From positions 4,216,001 to 4,280,000 of the forward strand of contig JAGYVD010000003.1 in the NCBI GenBank assembly GCA_021209875.1: a DNA stretch of 64,000 nucleotides, written 5' to 3'. This DNA is from Rosellinia necatrix (lineage: Eukaryota > Ascomycota > Sordariomycetes > Xylariales > Xylariaceae). The translations under genes were made by a program, and so were the position numbers. This document shows positions 35,959 through 46,135 of the stretch, piece by piece. Position 1 is the first letter of the stretch, and the number at the start of each line of letters is the position of its first letter. The notes beneath the pieces were generated by a model. That model was not told the DNA's origin. It ran no database searches and saw only the letters and a list, made by a program, of their open reading frames with translations.

Positions 35959-37175
35959 ATGACCGTTAGCAATGGGGAGGGAGAAGGGCGCCCCCCCATT
36001 ATTTATGTTAGTTGTGTGCGGATTTCGGAGTCATCGCATTCCCGGCTAACTATCTTTCCATCCGTAGTCCATGATCGCCGGAGGTTTTGGAGGCACGACT
36101 GGCGACATGTTCATGCACTCGCTCGACACTGTTAAGACGCGGCAACAGGGCGATCCCCATATGCCACCCAAGTACTCGTCGCTGGGATCATCGTATTATA
36201 CAATATGGAGGCAGGAGGGCATAAGACGGGGGCTGTACGGGGGTTGGTTACCGGCCATGATGGGCTCCTTCCCTGGTACGGTCCTGTTTTTCGGCACATA
36301 CGAATGGAGCAAACGGCATCTACTGGACTACGGAGTACAAGCCCATATATCTTATTTAACTGCTGGTTTGTAATATTGCTGGAGCCTCTTGACGATTCGT
36401 TGCTAACACCGTAGAAGGGTTTCTCGGTGATCTGGCGGCGTCAATCGTTTATGTTCCCTCGGAAGTGTTGAAGACACGTCTTCAGCTTCAAGGACGTTTT
36501 AATAACCCTTACTTTAAGTCCGGCTATAATTACAAGGGCACATTTGATGCGGCAAGGACAATCGTTCGAACGGAGGGTGTCGCCGAACTCTTTTCCGGTT
36601 TCAAGGCGACGCTTTACCGAGACCTTCCCTTTTCCGCCTTACAATTCATGTTTTACGAACAATTTCACAGCTGGGCGCAGGAATGGAAAGGAAGCCGGGA
36701 CATCGGAGTCCGCCTAGAACTCCTAACGGGAGCCGCTGGTGGAGGGTTGGCTGGCGTCATGACGTGCCCTCTAGATGTTGTGAAAACTCGCCTCCAGACC
36801 CAGATTGATCCTGTACCTGTCATGCAGAAGCCCAAAGATCGGACTGCATCACATACCAAATCAGCCGTCAAGGAGGTACCAGCGAAACAGGTGATGTCTA
36901 CTTCTACGTCTAAACCTCAAATACGCCCCATCTCCACATCATCGCCATCAACTTCGTTACCCCGCCCGGGGGCTATTCCATTGGATGAAGACTCTATTTT
37001 TAAAGGACTGAGGCTCATTTACAAAACAGAAGGAGTTAGGGGGTGGTTCAGGGGAGTTGGGCCACGATTTGTCTGGACCAGCGTTCAAAGTAGCTGTATG
37101 CTGTTTTTATACCAGACCATTTTGCGGCAATTAGAGACATGGGGGCCGATAGAGCGCCGAGAGATGTCACGATAG
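35959..37175 (+). CDS. Mitochondrial carrier, Mme1 (YMR166C)-like
   Basis: An inner-membrane solute carrier of the SLC25 family. Exons 35959-36006, 36068-36365 and 36415-37175 give 368 residues. The first exon encodes MTVSNGEGEGRPPIIY; there is an in-frame stop upstream of it and no earlier ATG. Three carrier repeats are visible with PX[DE]XX[KR] signatures: SLDTVKTRQQ, VPSEVLKTRLQLQG and CPLDVVKTRLQTQ. The diagnostic block GDLAASIVYVPSEVLKTRLQ and the GVGPRFVWTSVQSS C-terminal end match yeast YMR166C/Mme1, described as a mitochondrial magnesium exporter. A Ser/Pro/Lys-rich insertion (about residues 255-310) sits in the matrix loop between the last two helices. Magnesium transport here is by homology only. 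Confidence 0.88.
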
Positions 37176-37764
37176 ATTCGAGGAAGATGCGCTGGCTACG
37201 GGCCGGTGGCACATCCTTTTGTGTATACGATTTGAGCATTTGCATGGCGTTGGGGTATCATAGACGAAGACGGACGATCAGGGCTCATGTACCACGATAG
37301 ATATCTCAAGCTCATTCCAATGTACCATACCTACCTCCCTACCTCCTAGGTAGGTACTTGAAGTACTTAACCTTGTTGGACAAACCCAGGATGAACTCAA
37401 ATGGCATGTTTTGTGGTGACAAGGTACTTATGATGGTGGGGTTCCACAAACTGGAAGTAGCACACCGTACCTGGCTCTGATAGGGCTCCACTGAATCCTG
37501 ATACATACCTAGGTACCTACCTAGGTAGATAACTAACTCTAAGTACATGCATACAGGGACCTAGGTAAATACTTAAGTACCCACTTCGATAAGTGGAGCG
37601 CCGACCTCTATCTGATCTTTGATCAACCTGTGAAGCAGTGAGAGCAAGGAAGCTATCGACTCCGTCTCGACGCTGAATGCTGGCACTCGTATACTCTAGC
37701 GGGCCCATGGACGCAGTCAATTGACTGGCCGGTTGCCAGCTATGGCTACGCATAGCAGAGCGAT
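37176..37764. other. Spacer with dense CCTAGGTA motifs
   Basis: No gene is seen. TACCTACC/CTAGGTAGGTAC clusters occupy about 37,325-37,365 and 37,500-37,580, one of the densest such sites in the window. Confidence 0.5.
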
Positions 37765-40740
37765 ATGCCACAACCCTTGCCCGTACCCTCGAAGGGGGCT
37801 CTTCTTGCGCTGCGAAGTCTTGCTCTGGGAACCTCGTGCGCCATTGGAATCATCGTCGAAGACCGCCGACGACGAATCAGCACCTTGCAAACCGCCGTCG
37901 CGAACCTAGAAACGCTCAAGTCGTCGAGGCATTATTGCCGTGGCAGGTTAGAGCAATCAGCCAGGTCGCTACACGGTAGCGCCGCCGCCGCCGCCGCCGC
38001 CGCCATTGCTGCCGCCGTTGTTGAACATGCCCCGCGATGGCGCGAAATGGAGGGGGATGAGATGGGGAAGCACCGCAGTGCCGAGGCAACCGATCATACC
38101 AGTTCCGATGCTGAAGCCTCTAAAGGCCACGAGGCCCCAGTCGTACCGCAGGGGGGGGATAATCTGCACGCCAGGCATACACCACAGTTACTACCACAGT
38201 CATCACCAAAACCACTACCGAAACCACCACCACACCCACCACCACACCCGCCACCACACCCGCCACCACAACCACCACCGCAGCTCACGGCTGGGCGCTA
38301 CGTCGTATCGCCACGTCCGATAAGCTCAATACAAGCCTCTCTAGTAACCCCGTCAGAAGATGCCATCGCGATTCGTGAGGCGAACCATTATGAATTCCTC
38401 CAACAGAGCTATGATACCCTTATAGTTTCCATGCAGCATATCCTCGATAGTACCGACGAGGCCAAACTAGGTCGAGCTATTTTGTTGTTCAACTCAAATT
38501 TCCTTGCGCTGCCTCCCACCGGCCTCCAACGCGAGAGGTGGTTGGATCAAACAGTCCACCTTACAAGAGAATGCCAGGCAAACGGTAGATGGGAAGACGC
38601 TAGTCATATATTGACCACTGTCATTGGATATGGCCCTCTAGACGAAGCTCGCTACTTCTCCTATCACCCACATTCAATCATCGAGTTCCACCTCCGCCGA
38701 CCAGGTCCCAACACACTCTGTTCTAAGGAAAGTGTAATTATGGCGGCCAAACTGTTCTTAGCAGACCTTAAGGATAAACATAGCCCTCGTGGGGTTCACA
38801 TGGAACGCGTAGGTAAATCTCTGATGCTTGAGGCATTTTTATTACAGTTCTTCAACCTTTCCCACAAAGTCTACTGGAGAACCATTGGCTGGGCGGAGGA
38901 CCCCGAAAGATTTGTTCGTTGGGCCATACAGCTATTCTTTCGGCACAACGACCATAAAAATGTCGTCAATCGTTTCCTTATTCATTATTCCCGTTTGAAG
39001 GCTCCGTCTCAAGAGTTCAACCAGACTATGGATGCTGTGATGGAGTCTATCCGGGCCACGAAGGGGTCAGGCGCAAATTCAATTCTAGAGGCCTTTGCTC
39101 GAATGGAATGCCCAGAGGACACGAAGCTTCGGACACGATGGGTCATGAGGGTATTACAGTCCTATTGGATTGGTCATGAGGATGTGGCCGGAACTCAAGC
39201 ATTATTCCAAAAAGCCATCTCCCTCGGACTCTTGGATAAGGTTTTTTACCCGCAAAGTTTGTATCGCTGTATGGTCGAAATTGCGGTCAAGGCCGGGGAT
39301 GAGGAAATGGCACACATGTATGCTGACAAAGTTATACACGATCACCCAGATATGAAAGCCGAAATCGCTCTCATATTGGCGGTCTTGGAAGCCAAGGAGG
39401 GAGATTGGGATGCCGTGCTTGAAGCTTTCCAACGAGTACGACCTAGAGAATTGGCCGGACCCGCTGCTTACACTGATGCATTTCTCCTAATATTGAAGAT
39501 TTTCGCAGACTCGCACACAGCCGTTGAGACTCGGAATTTTGTTATGTTGTACACCCGCCATACAGACGTGGAGTTTCACCCTTTCATGGTCACTCTTGTG
39601 GCTAAAAAGTATAGCGAGGCCCGCGACCTAGAAGGGTTCCTGGCATGGTTGGAGTTTTCAAGTGCCGAAGGATTTGCGTTAGACTCTGGTTTCTGCAATG
39701 TAGTCCTGCATAGCTGCTCGACAACATGGAAAATGTCCTTTCCAGAACTGCGCAGGGTACATTCAAGACTTATGGTCCTCAACCCGCACTTCTCAGACGA
39801 AGTAACGCAGAGAATCCTCAGTCAATCTGCGAACCGTGAGATCAGGCCGTTTAACCGCGGTCGGCCTAAGGTGATTGCCGTTAGCAGATTAGCCTACACA
39901 GGGAGATCTACAAACAACAGGGAGATCTACGAAGCTATGCACCAAGAACTACTGGACAAAAAACCAAGGTCGGCGGTCGCAATTTACAAGCGTGCGATGC
40001 ATTCTGGCATGGCCTTCTGCAGCCACTGTCACCGGCTGGTTGTATTAGCAACGCTCCAGGGGAAGGACCTCAGTCTGTCCTCCGAGGATGCTCTTGCCCT
40101 GATACGAGATGCCCACGCTGAAGGCCACGATGTTGGACACGCCGTATCGACTTTCATTAAATGCCAGATAGACGCATTTAGTGGGAGTAATGAGGATATG
40201 ATTGTTCATATGCGGAATCTCATCAGTCGCTTCGAATCAGCGCAGATAGTCATCCCCCCATCCTTGCTAACTCACATGGCGACGGTTTGTGTCAAGGTCG
40301 AGCAGCCCGAGAAAGCCATTGCTCTATGTATGTTAGCCCGAGACAGGAGCGGGGCATCGCACCTCTGCTTCTCCAAAAAAAGCTTTAAAGCACTCGCGAC
40401 TGCTTACTGGCAGCTATTCGATGTTGGAGGGATGGACTCCCTCATCAACGACATGTGCCAGAGCGAATTTTCTACCGATAAGACACTAATATCACATCTT
40501 AAGTCAATTGGTAGGCTCGTTAGGAAGTTAAACCCGACAAATACTAGGGGAGCCAGAGGTGCCTTGATGGATGTCGTAGAGCGCGGCATCCAACAAATGA
40601 CACAAGAACGGGCTGAAGCCCGTAGGCAAGGAAAGCTGATCGCACAAGAGACCTTACGGATCGTTGGTGATGCGGTCGCGGATCTACAAAAGAGCAAGCT
40701 GGGGAATGGCATGTCAGAACGACATACAACAGCAGCATAA
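37765..40740 (+). CDS. Large PPR/TPR-like helical-repeat protein, probably mitochondrial
   Basis: A single uninterrupted frame of 991 residues. The N-terminus is basic and Ser/Arg-rich, a possible mitochondrial presequence, then a run of alanines (about residues 73-85), a Pro/His-rich stretch (about 140-175), and a long helical body. From about residue 200 to 960 there are repeated paired helices with PPR-like spacing (about 30-35 residues, e.g. GNGRWEDASHILTTVIG-type, DEARYF, AHMYADKVIHDHPDMKAEIALILAV). Such intronless, PPR-like fungal proteins (of the Cya5/Pet309/Aep class) act on mitochondrial mRNAs. The specific target is unknown and assignment to Cya5 or another factor is not possible. 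The start at 37765 is the first ATG of the frame. Confidence 0.8.
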   Translation: MPQPLPVPSKGALLALRSLALGTSCAIGIIVEDRRRRISTLQTAVANLETLKSSRHYCRGRLEQSARSLHGSAAAAAAAAIAAAVVEHAPRWREMEGDEMGKHRSAEATDHTSSDAEASKGHEAPVVPQGGDNLHARHTPQLLPQSSPKPLPKPPPHPPPHPPPHPPPQPPPQLTAGRYVVSPRPISSIQASLVTPSEDAIAIREANHYEFLQQSYDTLIVSMQHILDSTDEAKLGRAILLFNSNFLALPPTGLQRERWLDQTVHLTRECQANGRWEDASHILTTVIGYGPLDEARYFSYHPHSIIEFHLRRPGPNTLCSKESVIMAAKLFLADLKDKHSPRGVHMERVGKSLMLEAFLLQFFNLSHKVYWRTIGWAEDPERFVRWAIQLFFRHNDHKNVVNRFLIHYSRLKAPSQEFNQTMDAVMESIRATKGSGANSILEAFARMECPEDTKLRTRWVMRVLQSYWIGHEDVAGTQALFQKAISLGLLDKVFYPQSLYRCMVEIAVKAGDEEMAHMYADKVIHDHPDMKAEIALILAVLEAKEGDWDAVLEAFQRVRPRELAGPAAYTDAFLLILKIFADSHTAVETRNFVMLYTRHTDVEFHPFMVTLVAKKYSEARDLEGFLAWLEFSSAEGFALDSGFCNVVLHSCSTTWKMSFPELRRVHSRLMVLNPHFSDEVTQRILSQSANREIRPFNRGRPKVIAVSRLAYTGRSTNNREIYEAMHQELLDKKPRSAVAIYKRAMHSGMAFCSHCHRLVVLATLQGKDLSLSSEDALALIRDAHAEGHDVGHAVSTFIKCQIDAFSGSNEDMIVHMRNLISRFESAQIVIPPSLLTHMATVCVKVEQPEKAIALCMLARDRSGASHLCFSKKSFKALATAYWQLFDVGGMDSLINDMCQSEFSTDKTLISHLKSIGRLVRKLNPTNTRGARGALMDVVERGIQQMTQERAEARRQGKLIAQETLRIVGDAVADLQKSKLGNGMSERHTTAA
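37980..38022 (+). repeat. GCC trinucleotide run coding polyalanine
   Basis: A run of GCC codons in the first 10% of the PPR-like protein gives alternating Ala and Ile/Ala. Coding frame is preserved. Confidence 0.7.
38175..38285 (+). repeat. CCACCACA-type coding repeat (Pro/His/Gln-rich)
   Basis: Twelve-base units CCACCACACCCG and variants encode PPHPPPHPPPHPPPQPP-like sequence in the PPR-like protein. Confidence 0.75.
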
Positions 40741-41357
40741 AGAACCAGTGCAGCCTCCATCGACGAGCCATGGCGAATTTTAGCCGCAGGATGAGGATGG
40801 GACGATAACTTTGTAAATACTAGTTCCCGAAGTGAGGTATTTAGATGGAAGATGCAAATACGCAAGGTCACGGTGATGACCTATATATCGCTTTGTTGTA
40901 TCAAAATAAATGAAACACTTGTTGATACTTATCTTGTCACGTTTCTCCTGGTCGCATATCCTGCTGTAAAGCAATATCTGTTTAGAAAGCAAGGGGTAAA
41001 CCGTGACGGAAGGGACAGCGTGCAAAACATCTCTTGGGGGTGTCGTTTTACTGGTAGGTAGTATCGATGGTGAAGACTAGTGCTGCTCGCGAAAAAGGCT
41101 ATCCCTTGCTGGACATTGGCATGTTCTGATGGCTCTACGCTCTCTCCTCCATTTCATGGGAATATATCACCCTAAAGCATTAGGAATTTGCGCTCAGTAC
41201 AATGAAGACAATGTCTAACATATATGGACTCAATAGTCACCCAGAATATTTGGCATAACAATGGAGGCCTCAGATGGTGCCCAAGGAGGTATAATAACAG
41301 GGGTTGAGGCAAGTCGGTCGATTTCTACAAGTTTGCTACACTTTCAAAACTAAGAGT

Positions 41358-41443
41358 GAGGAGAAAGAGAAAGAGAAAGAGAAAGAGAAAGAGAAAGAGA
41401 AAGAGAAAGAGAAAGAGAAAGAGAAAGAGAGGGAGAGAAAGAG
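41358..41443 (+). repeat. GAAAGA homopurine microsatellite (86 bases)
   Basis: Uninterrupted purines from 41,358 to 41,443, mainly tandem GAAAGA units, with a GGGAGAG segment near the end. Mirror-symmetric homopurine tracts can form triplex DNA in vitro; no function is shown. Confidence 0.9.
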
Positions 41444-42223
41444 CTCACATGGGCAATCAATGACAATCTAAAACCGGACGTGGTGAAGTTGGTGAGATGT
41501 TCACCTTCTCTTTCTCTAAAGGTCATACCTATCTGATGTATATAGTATTACCACTACTAATGTATGTTACTAGGTAACAGCAAGTACATAACTACTTTGT
41601 AGTCAGTGATCCTGGGCCAAAAGGGGGAATTCCTATCTCGATAAGGTTGCGACCTCACAAGGGTCTATACCTAGTTAGCGTTGCAGGGCTAGCCCCACGC
41701 TTGTGATGGCGCCAAGCAGGGGACGGAGCTCTTATTCGTATAGCATGTAATCTGATTGGCCAACGTTGTAAGCTGCGTCGAACAGAAACTCTCTTCGAGA
41801 ACAACGGATTTTGGCGGGCAGCAAATTCAACCCAAGCACGCACAACAACGCGCGCCAACGGTTGTCGACCTGGGCACCCCGGATTGCGTCCCTTAATCAG
41901 CGACCCATTATTGAGGACTGTTCGCCGATCAGCATTGGCTGCCGTGGTTCGACAAATCGTCCCATCATGAGCTGACGCACTCTCGTCCCTCGCCCACCGT
42001 CGCCTTCTTTCTTTACCGCCTCATCTTGCCTCGTCTCCCTCGGCCGCCCTGAACCGTTCGGAACCGCCCCAGATACTGCTCGTTCATTTCTTTTAGAATT
42101 TAAATTTCAGAATCTAGAAGACGAAGACCCGGCACTGTTGAGCAACCCGACAGTGTATATCTCAACGTCTCCCTCGCCCAACCGCCCCTCCCACTCTCCA
42201 ACCTGCCGAAGCAAACAACGAGC

Positions 42224-42305
42224 AACGAACAAGGGGTTACGAGCAAGGGGTTACGAGCAAGGGGTTACGAACAAGTGGTTAACGAACAAGTGGTCACGAA
42301 CAAGG
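42224..42305 (+). repeat. 14-base tandem repeat in the ERG1 leader
   Basis: About six units of ACGAACAAGGGGTT or variants (ACGAGCAAGGGGTT, ACGAACAAGTGGTT) in the last 130 bases before the ERG1 start codon. The upstream continuation of the reading frame has no ATG, so the repeat is taken as untranslated. Confidence 0.85.
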
Positions 42306-42350
42306 GACCGCAAACAGCAGAACAATAGAGCAATAGGACAATCATTCTCG

Positions 42351-43901
42351 ATGAGTCAAGGAACAGGTACCTCGATCTCGACCCTCCAGGAGGACCTCGC
42401 CGCTCGCCGGGCCACATACCATGAGGCCGACGTCGTGGTCGTCGGTGCTGGCGTCTTCGGTTGTGCCATCGCCAACACGCTTGCGAACCAGGGGCGCAGC
42501 GTCATACTATTAGAGAGATGGATGAAAGAGCCGAATCGTATAGTCGGCGAGTTGTTACAGCCGGGCGGCTACCAATCCTTGCAACGGCTGGGCCTGGAGC
42601 ACTGTGTTGAGGGCATCGATGCCATAACCAACACGGGCATGGATGTGATATATTACGGTCAGGATATGTGTATGAAGTACCCGTATCCCAACGAAGGAAA
42701 GCGGCCGTTCAAACAATTATCGAGCGTGCCAGCAAATGGTCATGCCAATGGATCCGCGAATGGCAGGGCGAAGCGCGAGGAGGAGAACCCGAACACACCC
42801 AAGGGCCGAAGTTTCCATCATGGCCGTTTCATCATGCAGCTGCGGAGGACATGCATGAGGAACCCAAACATCACCATATTCGAAACCGAAGCCGTGGCCA
42901 CTGTCAAGAGTGACGACTCGCCTGAAATCTTAGGTGTCCAGACCCGGACTGTGAACCCTACCACGGGCGAGAAAGAGCCGGACTGCTTCTTCGGCCAATT
43001 GACCATCATCGCCGATGGCTACGCCTCAAAATTCCGCAAGGAGTACATTGGCCGTGCCCCTGTAGTGCGCAGCAAGTTCTACGCACTCGAATTGGTCGAC
43101 TGCGTGCTCCCGCACTCGGGATATGGTCACGTTATAATCGGTGGAAAGACGCTCTGCCTACTTTACCAGATCGGGACGCACGAGACCCGTGCACTCATCA
43201 ACGTCCCCGAGAAACTGCCGGAAGCGGCGCCAGCGGCCGGCGGAGTGCGCGGCTATCTGACCAAGATTGTGCTCCCACAATTGCCCGCCTGCATCCAACC
43301 GTCTTTCCGTGCAGCGTTAGAGAAAGACGACAGGATCCCGGCCAGCATGCCTAATAGCTGGCTACCACCGACAAAGCAAGGCACGCACCCGGGCCTAGTG
43401 CTTCTGGGCGACGCAATGAACATGCGTCATCCGCTCACAGGTGGTGGCATGACTGTGGCACTCAACGACACTATTTTACTATCAGAAGAGTTGTCGCCGG
43501 AGAAGGTGCCGAATCTCGCCGATTACGCTGCCGTGCGTCGGGCCATGGCGACGCTACACTCGCGCCGCAAGCGCTTAACCTCCATTATTAATGTGCTTGC
43601 GCAGGCGCTTTACAGCCTGTTTGCGGCCGAGGACAAGAACCTCGCCAAGCTTCAGCGCGGCTGTTTCGCCTACTTCGAGATGGGCTGGTCTGCTGACCCC
43701 ATGGGCTTCCTTGGCGGTCTGATTCAGCGGCCCCTCCTCCTCGCCTACCACTTCTTCACCGTCGCTTTTGTCGCCATCTGGCTCGACTGGAAGGACACCG
43801 GGCTATGGAAGGTGCCGGTGCTACTGTGGCACGCCATCAGCATTCTATGGACCGCCAGTGTCGTCTTCCTACCCGTCATGCTAGAAGAGTTGGTCTTTTA
43901 A
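42351..43901 (+). CDS. ERG1: Squalene epoxidase (squalene monooxygenase)
   Basis: An FAD-dependent ER enzyme making 2,3-oxidosqualene in ergosterol biosynthesis, the target of allylamine antifungals. A single exon of 516 residues starts MSQGTGTSIS. The Rossmann motif VVVVGAGVFGCAIA with GAGVFG near residue 36 is followed by ILLERWMKEPNRIVGELLQPGG, the FAD site GDAMNMRHPLTGGGMTVALND near residue 370, and a C-terminal membrane anchor region. A Gly/Asn/Ala-rich and charged insertion (HANGSANGRAKREEENPNT) lies around residues 125-150, between the FAD and substrate regions. The frame runs 71 codons upstream but without an ATG, so 42351 is chosen. Sterol regulation is expected by family but no motif was identified. 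Confidence 0.97.
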   Translation: MSQGTGTSISTLQEDLAARRATYHEADVVVVGAGVFGCAIANTLANQGRSVILLERWMKEPNRIVGELLQPGGYQSLQRLGLEHCVEGIDAITNTGMDVIYYGQDMCMKYPYPNEGKRPFKQLSSVPANGHANGSANGRAKREEENPNTPKGRSFHHGRFIMQLRRTCMRNPNITIFETEAVATVKSDDSPEILGVQTRTVNPTTGEKEPDCFFGQLTIIADGYASKFRKEYIGRAPVVRSKFYALELVDCVLPHSGYGHVIIGGKTLCLLYQIGTHETRALINVPEKLPEAAPAAGGVRGYLTKIVLPQLPACIQPSFRAALEKDDRIPASMPNSWLPPTKQGTHPGLVLLGDAMNMRHPLTGGGMTVALNDTILLSEELSPEKVPNLADYAAVRRAMATLHSRRKRLTSIINVLAQALYSLFAAEDKNLAKLQRGCFAYFEMGWSADPMGFLGGLIQRPLLLAYHFFTVAFVAIWLDWKDTGLWKVPVLLWHAISILWTASVVFLPVMLEELVF

Positions 43902-44817
43902 GACACCGACACACGGACGTGTGACCAAGTTAAGTCGTCGAACCTATACACAAGTATTGTAATATGTAATAATCCTCTCGTCGAGATGGGGAGTTTACAA
44001 TCATATAACACGGGTCTTTCTGTCTCCCCTTCCTCGCCCCCCAACGATATGGTGGTATATATAAAAAGAGAACGACTGGGGGAATGGAAGGAAGCGATTA
44101 TGATTTATGTAGACATCCGCACGCGTCGTATGAATAATACCGAGATCTATACAATGTTTTTTTTTTTTTCATCTACGGAGTGGCTAGACTGCTGTACATC
44201 GTGTACCTGATTTGAAAGTGCCCGCCTATTGCCCTTGCCGTAATTGTACACAACAGGGCGTACCCCTTATAGGCCGCCGCGAGCTTGATTCAGCTTAGTC
44301 GATTGCTGATATTTTGACCCTGCTTAAGCTTTCTGGTGCTACTGTAGAACCGTCGAAGAGTAGACTGCCGTGCTCGAGAACAACTCGGCCCCTGAGCCGC
44401 GGCTGTGAAGATACATGGGCCCTGCAGACAGCGTAGAGCAGATAAGTCTCTATATAACTTCCCTACTGCCAGTTAATATCACCCCTAGATTAGACGGGGT
44501 CAAAAGCGGATAGAAGATGATTGAAATGAAAGGCGACGCAAATTTTATTTCCGATAGACCGGGCCGGGCCGGAGGGGTATATATGGAACGCAACGCAATG
44601 CATATTGTACATGAACGGCGTCCTCAAAGACGGCACGGGAACAGGACGGGAGTGCCGGGAGGGCATCTATCTACCCATTCATCTACCCGATCATCTATCC
44701 GACCATTCTCGCCCTCGCAGGCCGCCCGCGCATTGTCAAGACCTCTCTAGGTTTTCTTCCTTTTTTTCCCTTTTACCCTTTCTCAAATTTTTTATTTTTT
44801 GGTTGATGTTAGCGTGG
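43902..44817. other. Convergent spacer, ERG1 to ALG5
   Basis: No gene is seen. Contains a T11 run near 44,158 and a pyrimidine-rich segment at 44,740-44,805. Presumed 3' UTRs of both genes. Confidence 0.45.
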
Positions 44818-46135
44818 TCACGTCAACCGCCTCCGATAGACGCCCATCATCCAGCTGGCGCGGAGGACGGCGAGGCCGAGGGCCATCTTGACGCTGTCCT
44901 GGATGACGTTGAGCTTGCTACCGCCGACCTCGTGCCAGTCGATGGGGACCTCGGCGACCTTAATTCCCGGGGAGCTGCCGATGACGGCGCCGTCGGCGCC
45001 GCGGACGGGGACGGCGGGGGCGGACTCGGCGAGCATGAGCATCTCGATGTCGAAGATCCAGCCCTCGGCGTGCATGTAGGGGACGACGTGGGGGAGGGCG
45101 GCGCGGGAGAAGAGCTTGAAGCCGCACTGGGTGTCGCGGACGCGGCTGGTGGCGGGCGGGGTCAGGATGGTGAGGACGAGGTGGAAGGAGCGCATGAGGA
45201 AGTTGCGCAGGGCGGAGCGGCGGACGACGGCGTCGCTGCCGACGAGGTGGCCGCGGCTGCCGATGGCGACGCCGCGGTAGGCGCCGTCGACGACCTCCTC
45301 GCAGCCCTCGACGAGGCGCGCGAGGTCGCGGAAGCGCGAGGCGCCGTCGGCGTCGGCGAAGAGCGCGTAGGCGCCGCGCGCGTGCCGCAGGCCGTGCGTC
45401 ACGCTGCCGCCCTTGCCACGGTTCCGCTCCAGCGTCACGACGCGCAGGGTGTCGTGCAGGCCGCGCTCGCGCGCGAACCGCAGCGCCACCTCCGCCGTGC
45501 CGTCTGTACTGCCGTCGTCGACGACGAGGATCTCGTAGCCCGACAGGTCCTCGCGCGGCGCGCCGTCGGCGTCGAAGTTGCGCCGTGGCGTGGAAGGGCG
45601 GGACGGGGTTCTCTTAGCACCCCCGCCCGGCGCCTGCAGGTGCGTGGCGCGGCCGTACGTCTCGTCGAGGTACTCAACCGCCTCTTCGAGCGTCGGCAGG
45701 ATCCGGTCTTTCTCGTTGTACGCCGGGAACACCACGGTCATCAGCACCTCGGCTGGCTCGATCGCCCCCGCGTCGGGCATGAAGGCGCCCGTGGCGTCGT
45801 CCCTCCCGCCCTGCTCCAGCTGCTCGCTCCGGCGGCGTTCGGCCAGCCAGCGGTCGTGCCAGCACGGCAGCTGCCTCCGGACATACTCCTTGCTGTTCGG
45901 GGCTGTGGTGAGGTATGTCTTCTCGGAGGGCAGCACGGCCCGGGGCTTAGGTGCGACGAGGTGAAGTAGTGCGTAGAGCTTGATCAACGTCATAGGTTAG
46001 CGGGTGCCAGATGTCTCAATTAGCCCGAGCCATGTTGCTACATACGCCGTAGAATGCCACTATAAGCAGCACGACCGCCCCGAGGAGGAGGAGGTGGATC
46101 GGGGTTTCCGCGACGGTCGCAAGAAGAGCGTCCAT
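44818..46135 (-). CDS. ALG5: Dolichyl-phosphate beta-glucosyltransferase
   Basis: Transfers glucose from UDP-glucose to dolichyl phosphate at the ER membrane, providing Dol-P-Glc for the lipid-linked oligosaccharide of N-glycosylation. Exons 46135-46046 and 45978-44818 give 416 residues. The first exon encodes a single membrane anchor (LLLLGAVVLLIVAFYG). The GT2 domain follows: TVVFPAYNEKDRI, EILVVDDGSTDGT, RNRGKGGSVTHGLRHARG, the DADGASRF metal/nucleotide site, and DTQCGFKLFSR with VPIDWHEVGGSKL. Two loops are Gly/Asp/Arg/Pro-rich and longer than in yeast Alg5 (around residues 85-100 and 130-155). The coding sequence is very GC-rich, which creates long spurious frames in other phases. Confidence 0.94.

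Larger units (their letters stand above)
40741..42350. other. Region upstream of ERG1
   Basis: About 1.6 kb between the PPR-like gene and squalene epoxidase. It contains the homopurine GAAAGA array at 41,358-41,443, and a 5' leader with a 14-base repeat at 42,224-42,305. No further gene is supported. Confidence 0.5.

Noticed and set aside
42138..42350. Upstream extension of ERG1 as coding
   Set aside because: No ATG, tandem repeat sequence, and known squalene epoxidases begin near the chosen start.
44605..45969. 454-codon open frame antisense to ALG5
   Set aside because: Same cause: GC-rich codon bias in ALG5 opens the other strand; the sequence is low-complexity.
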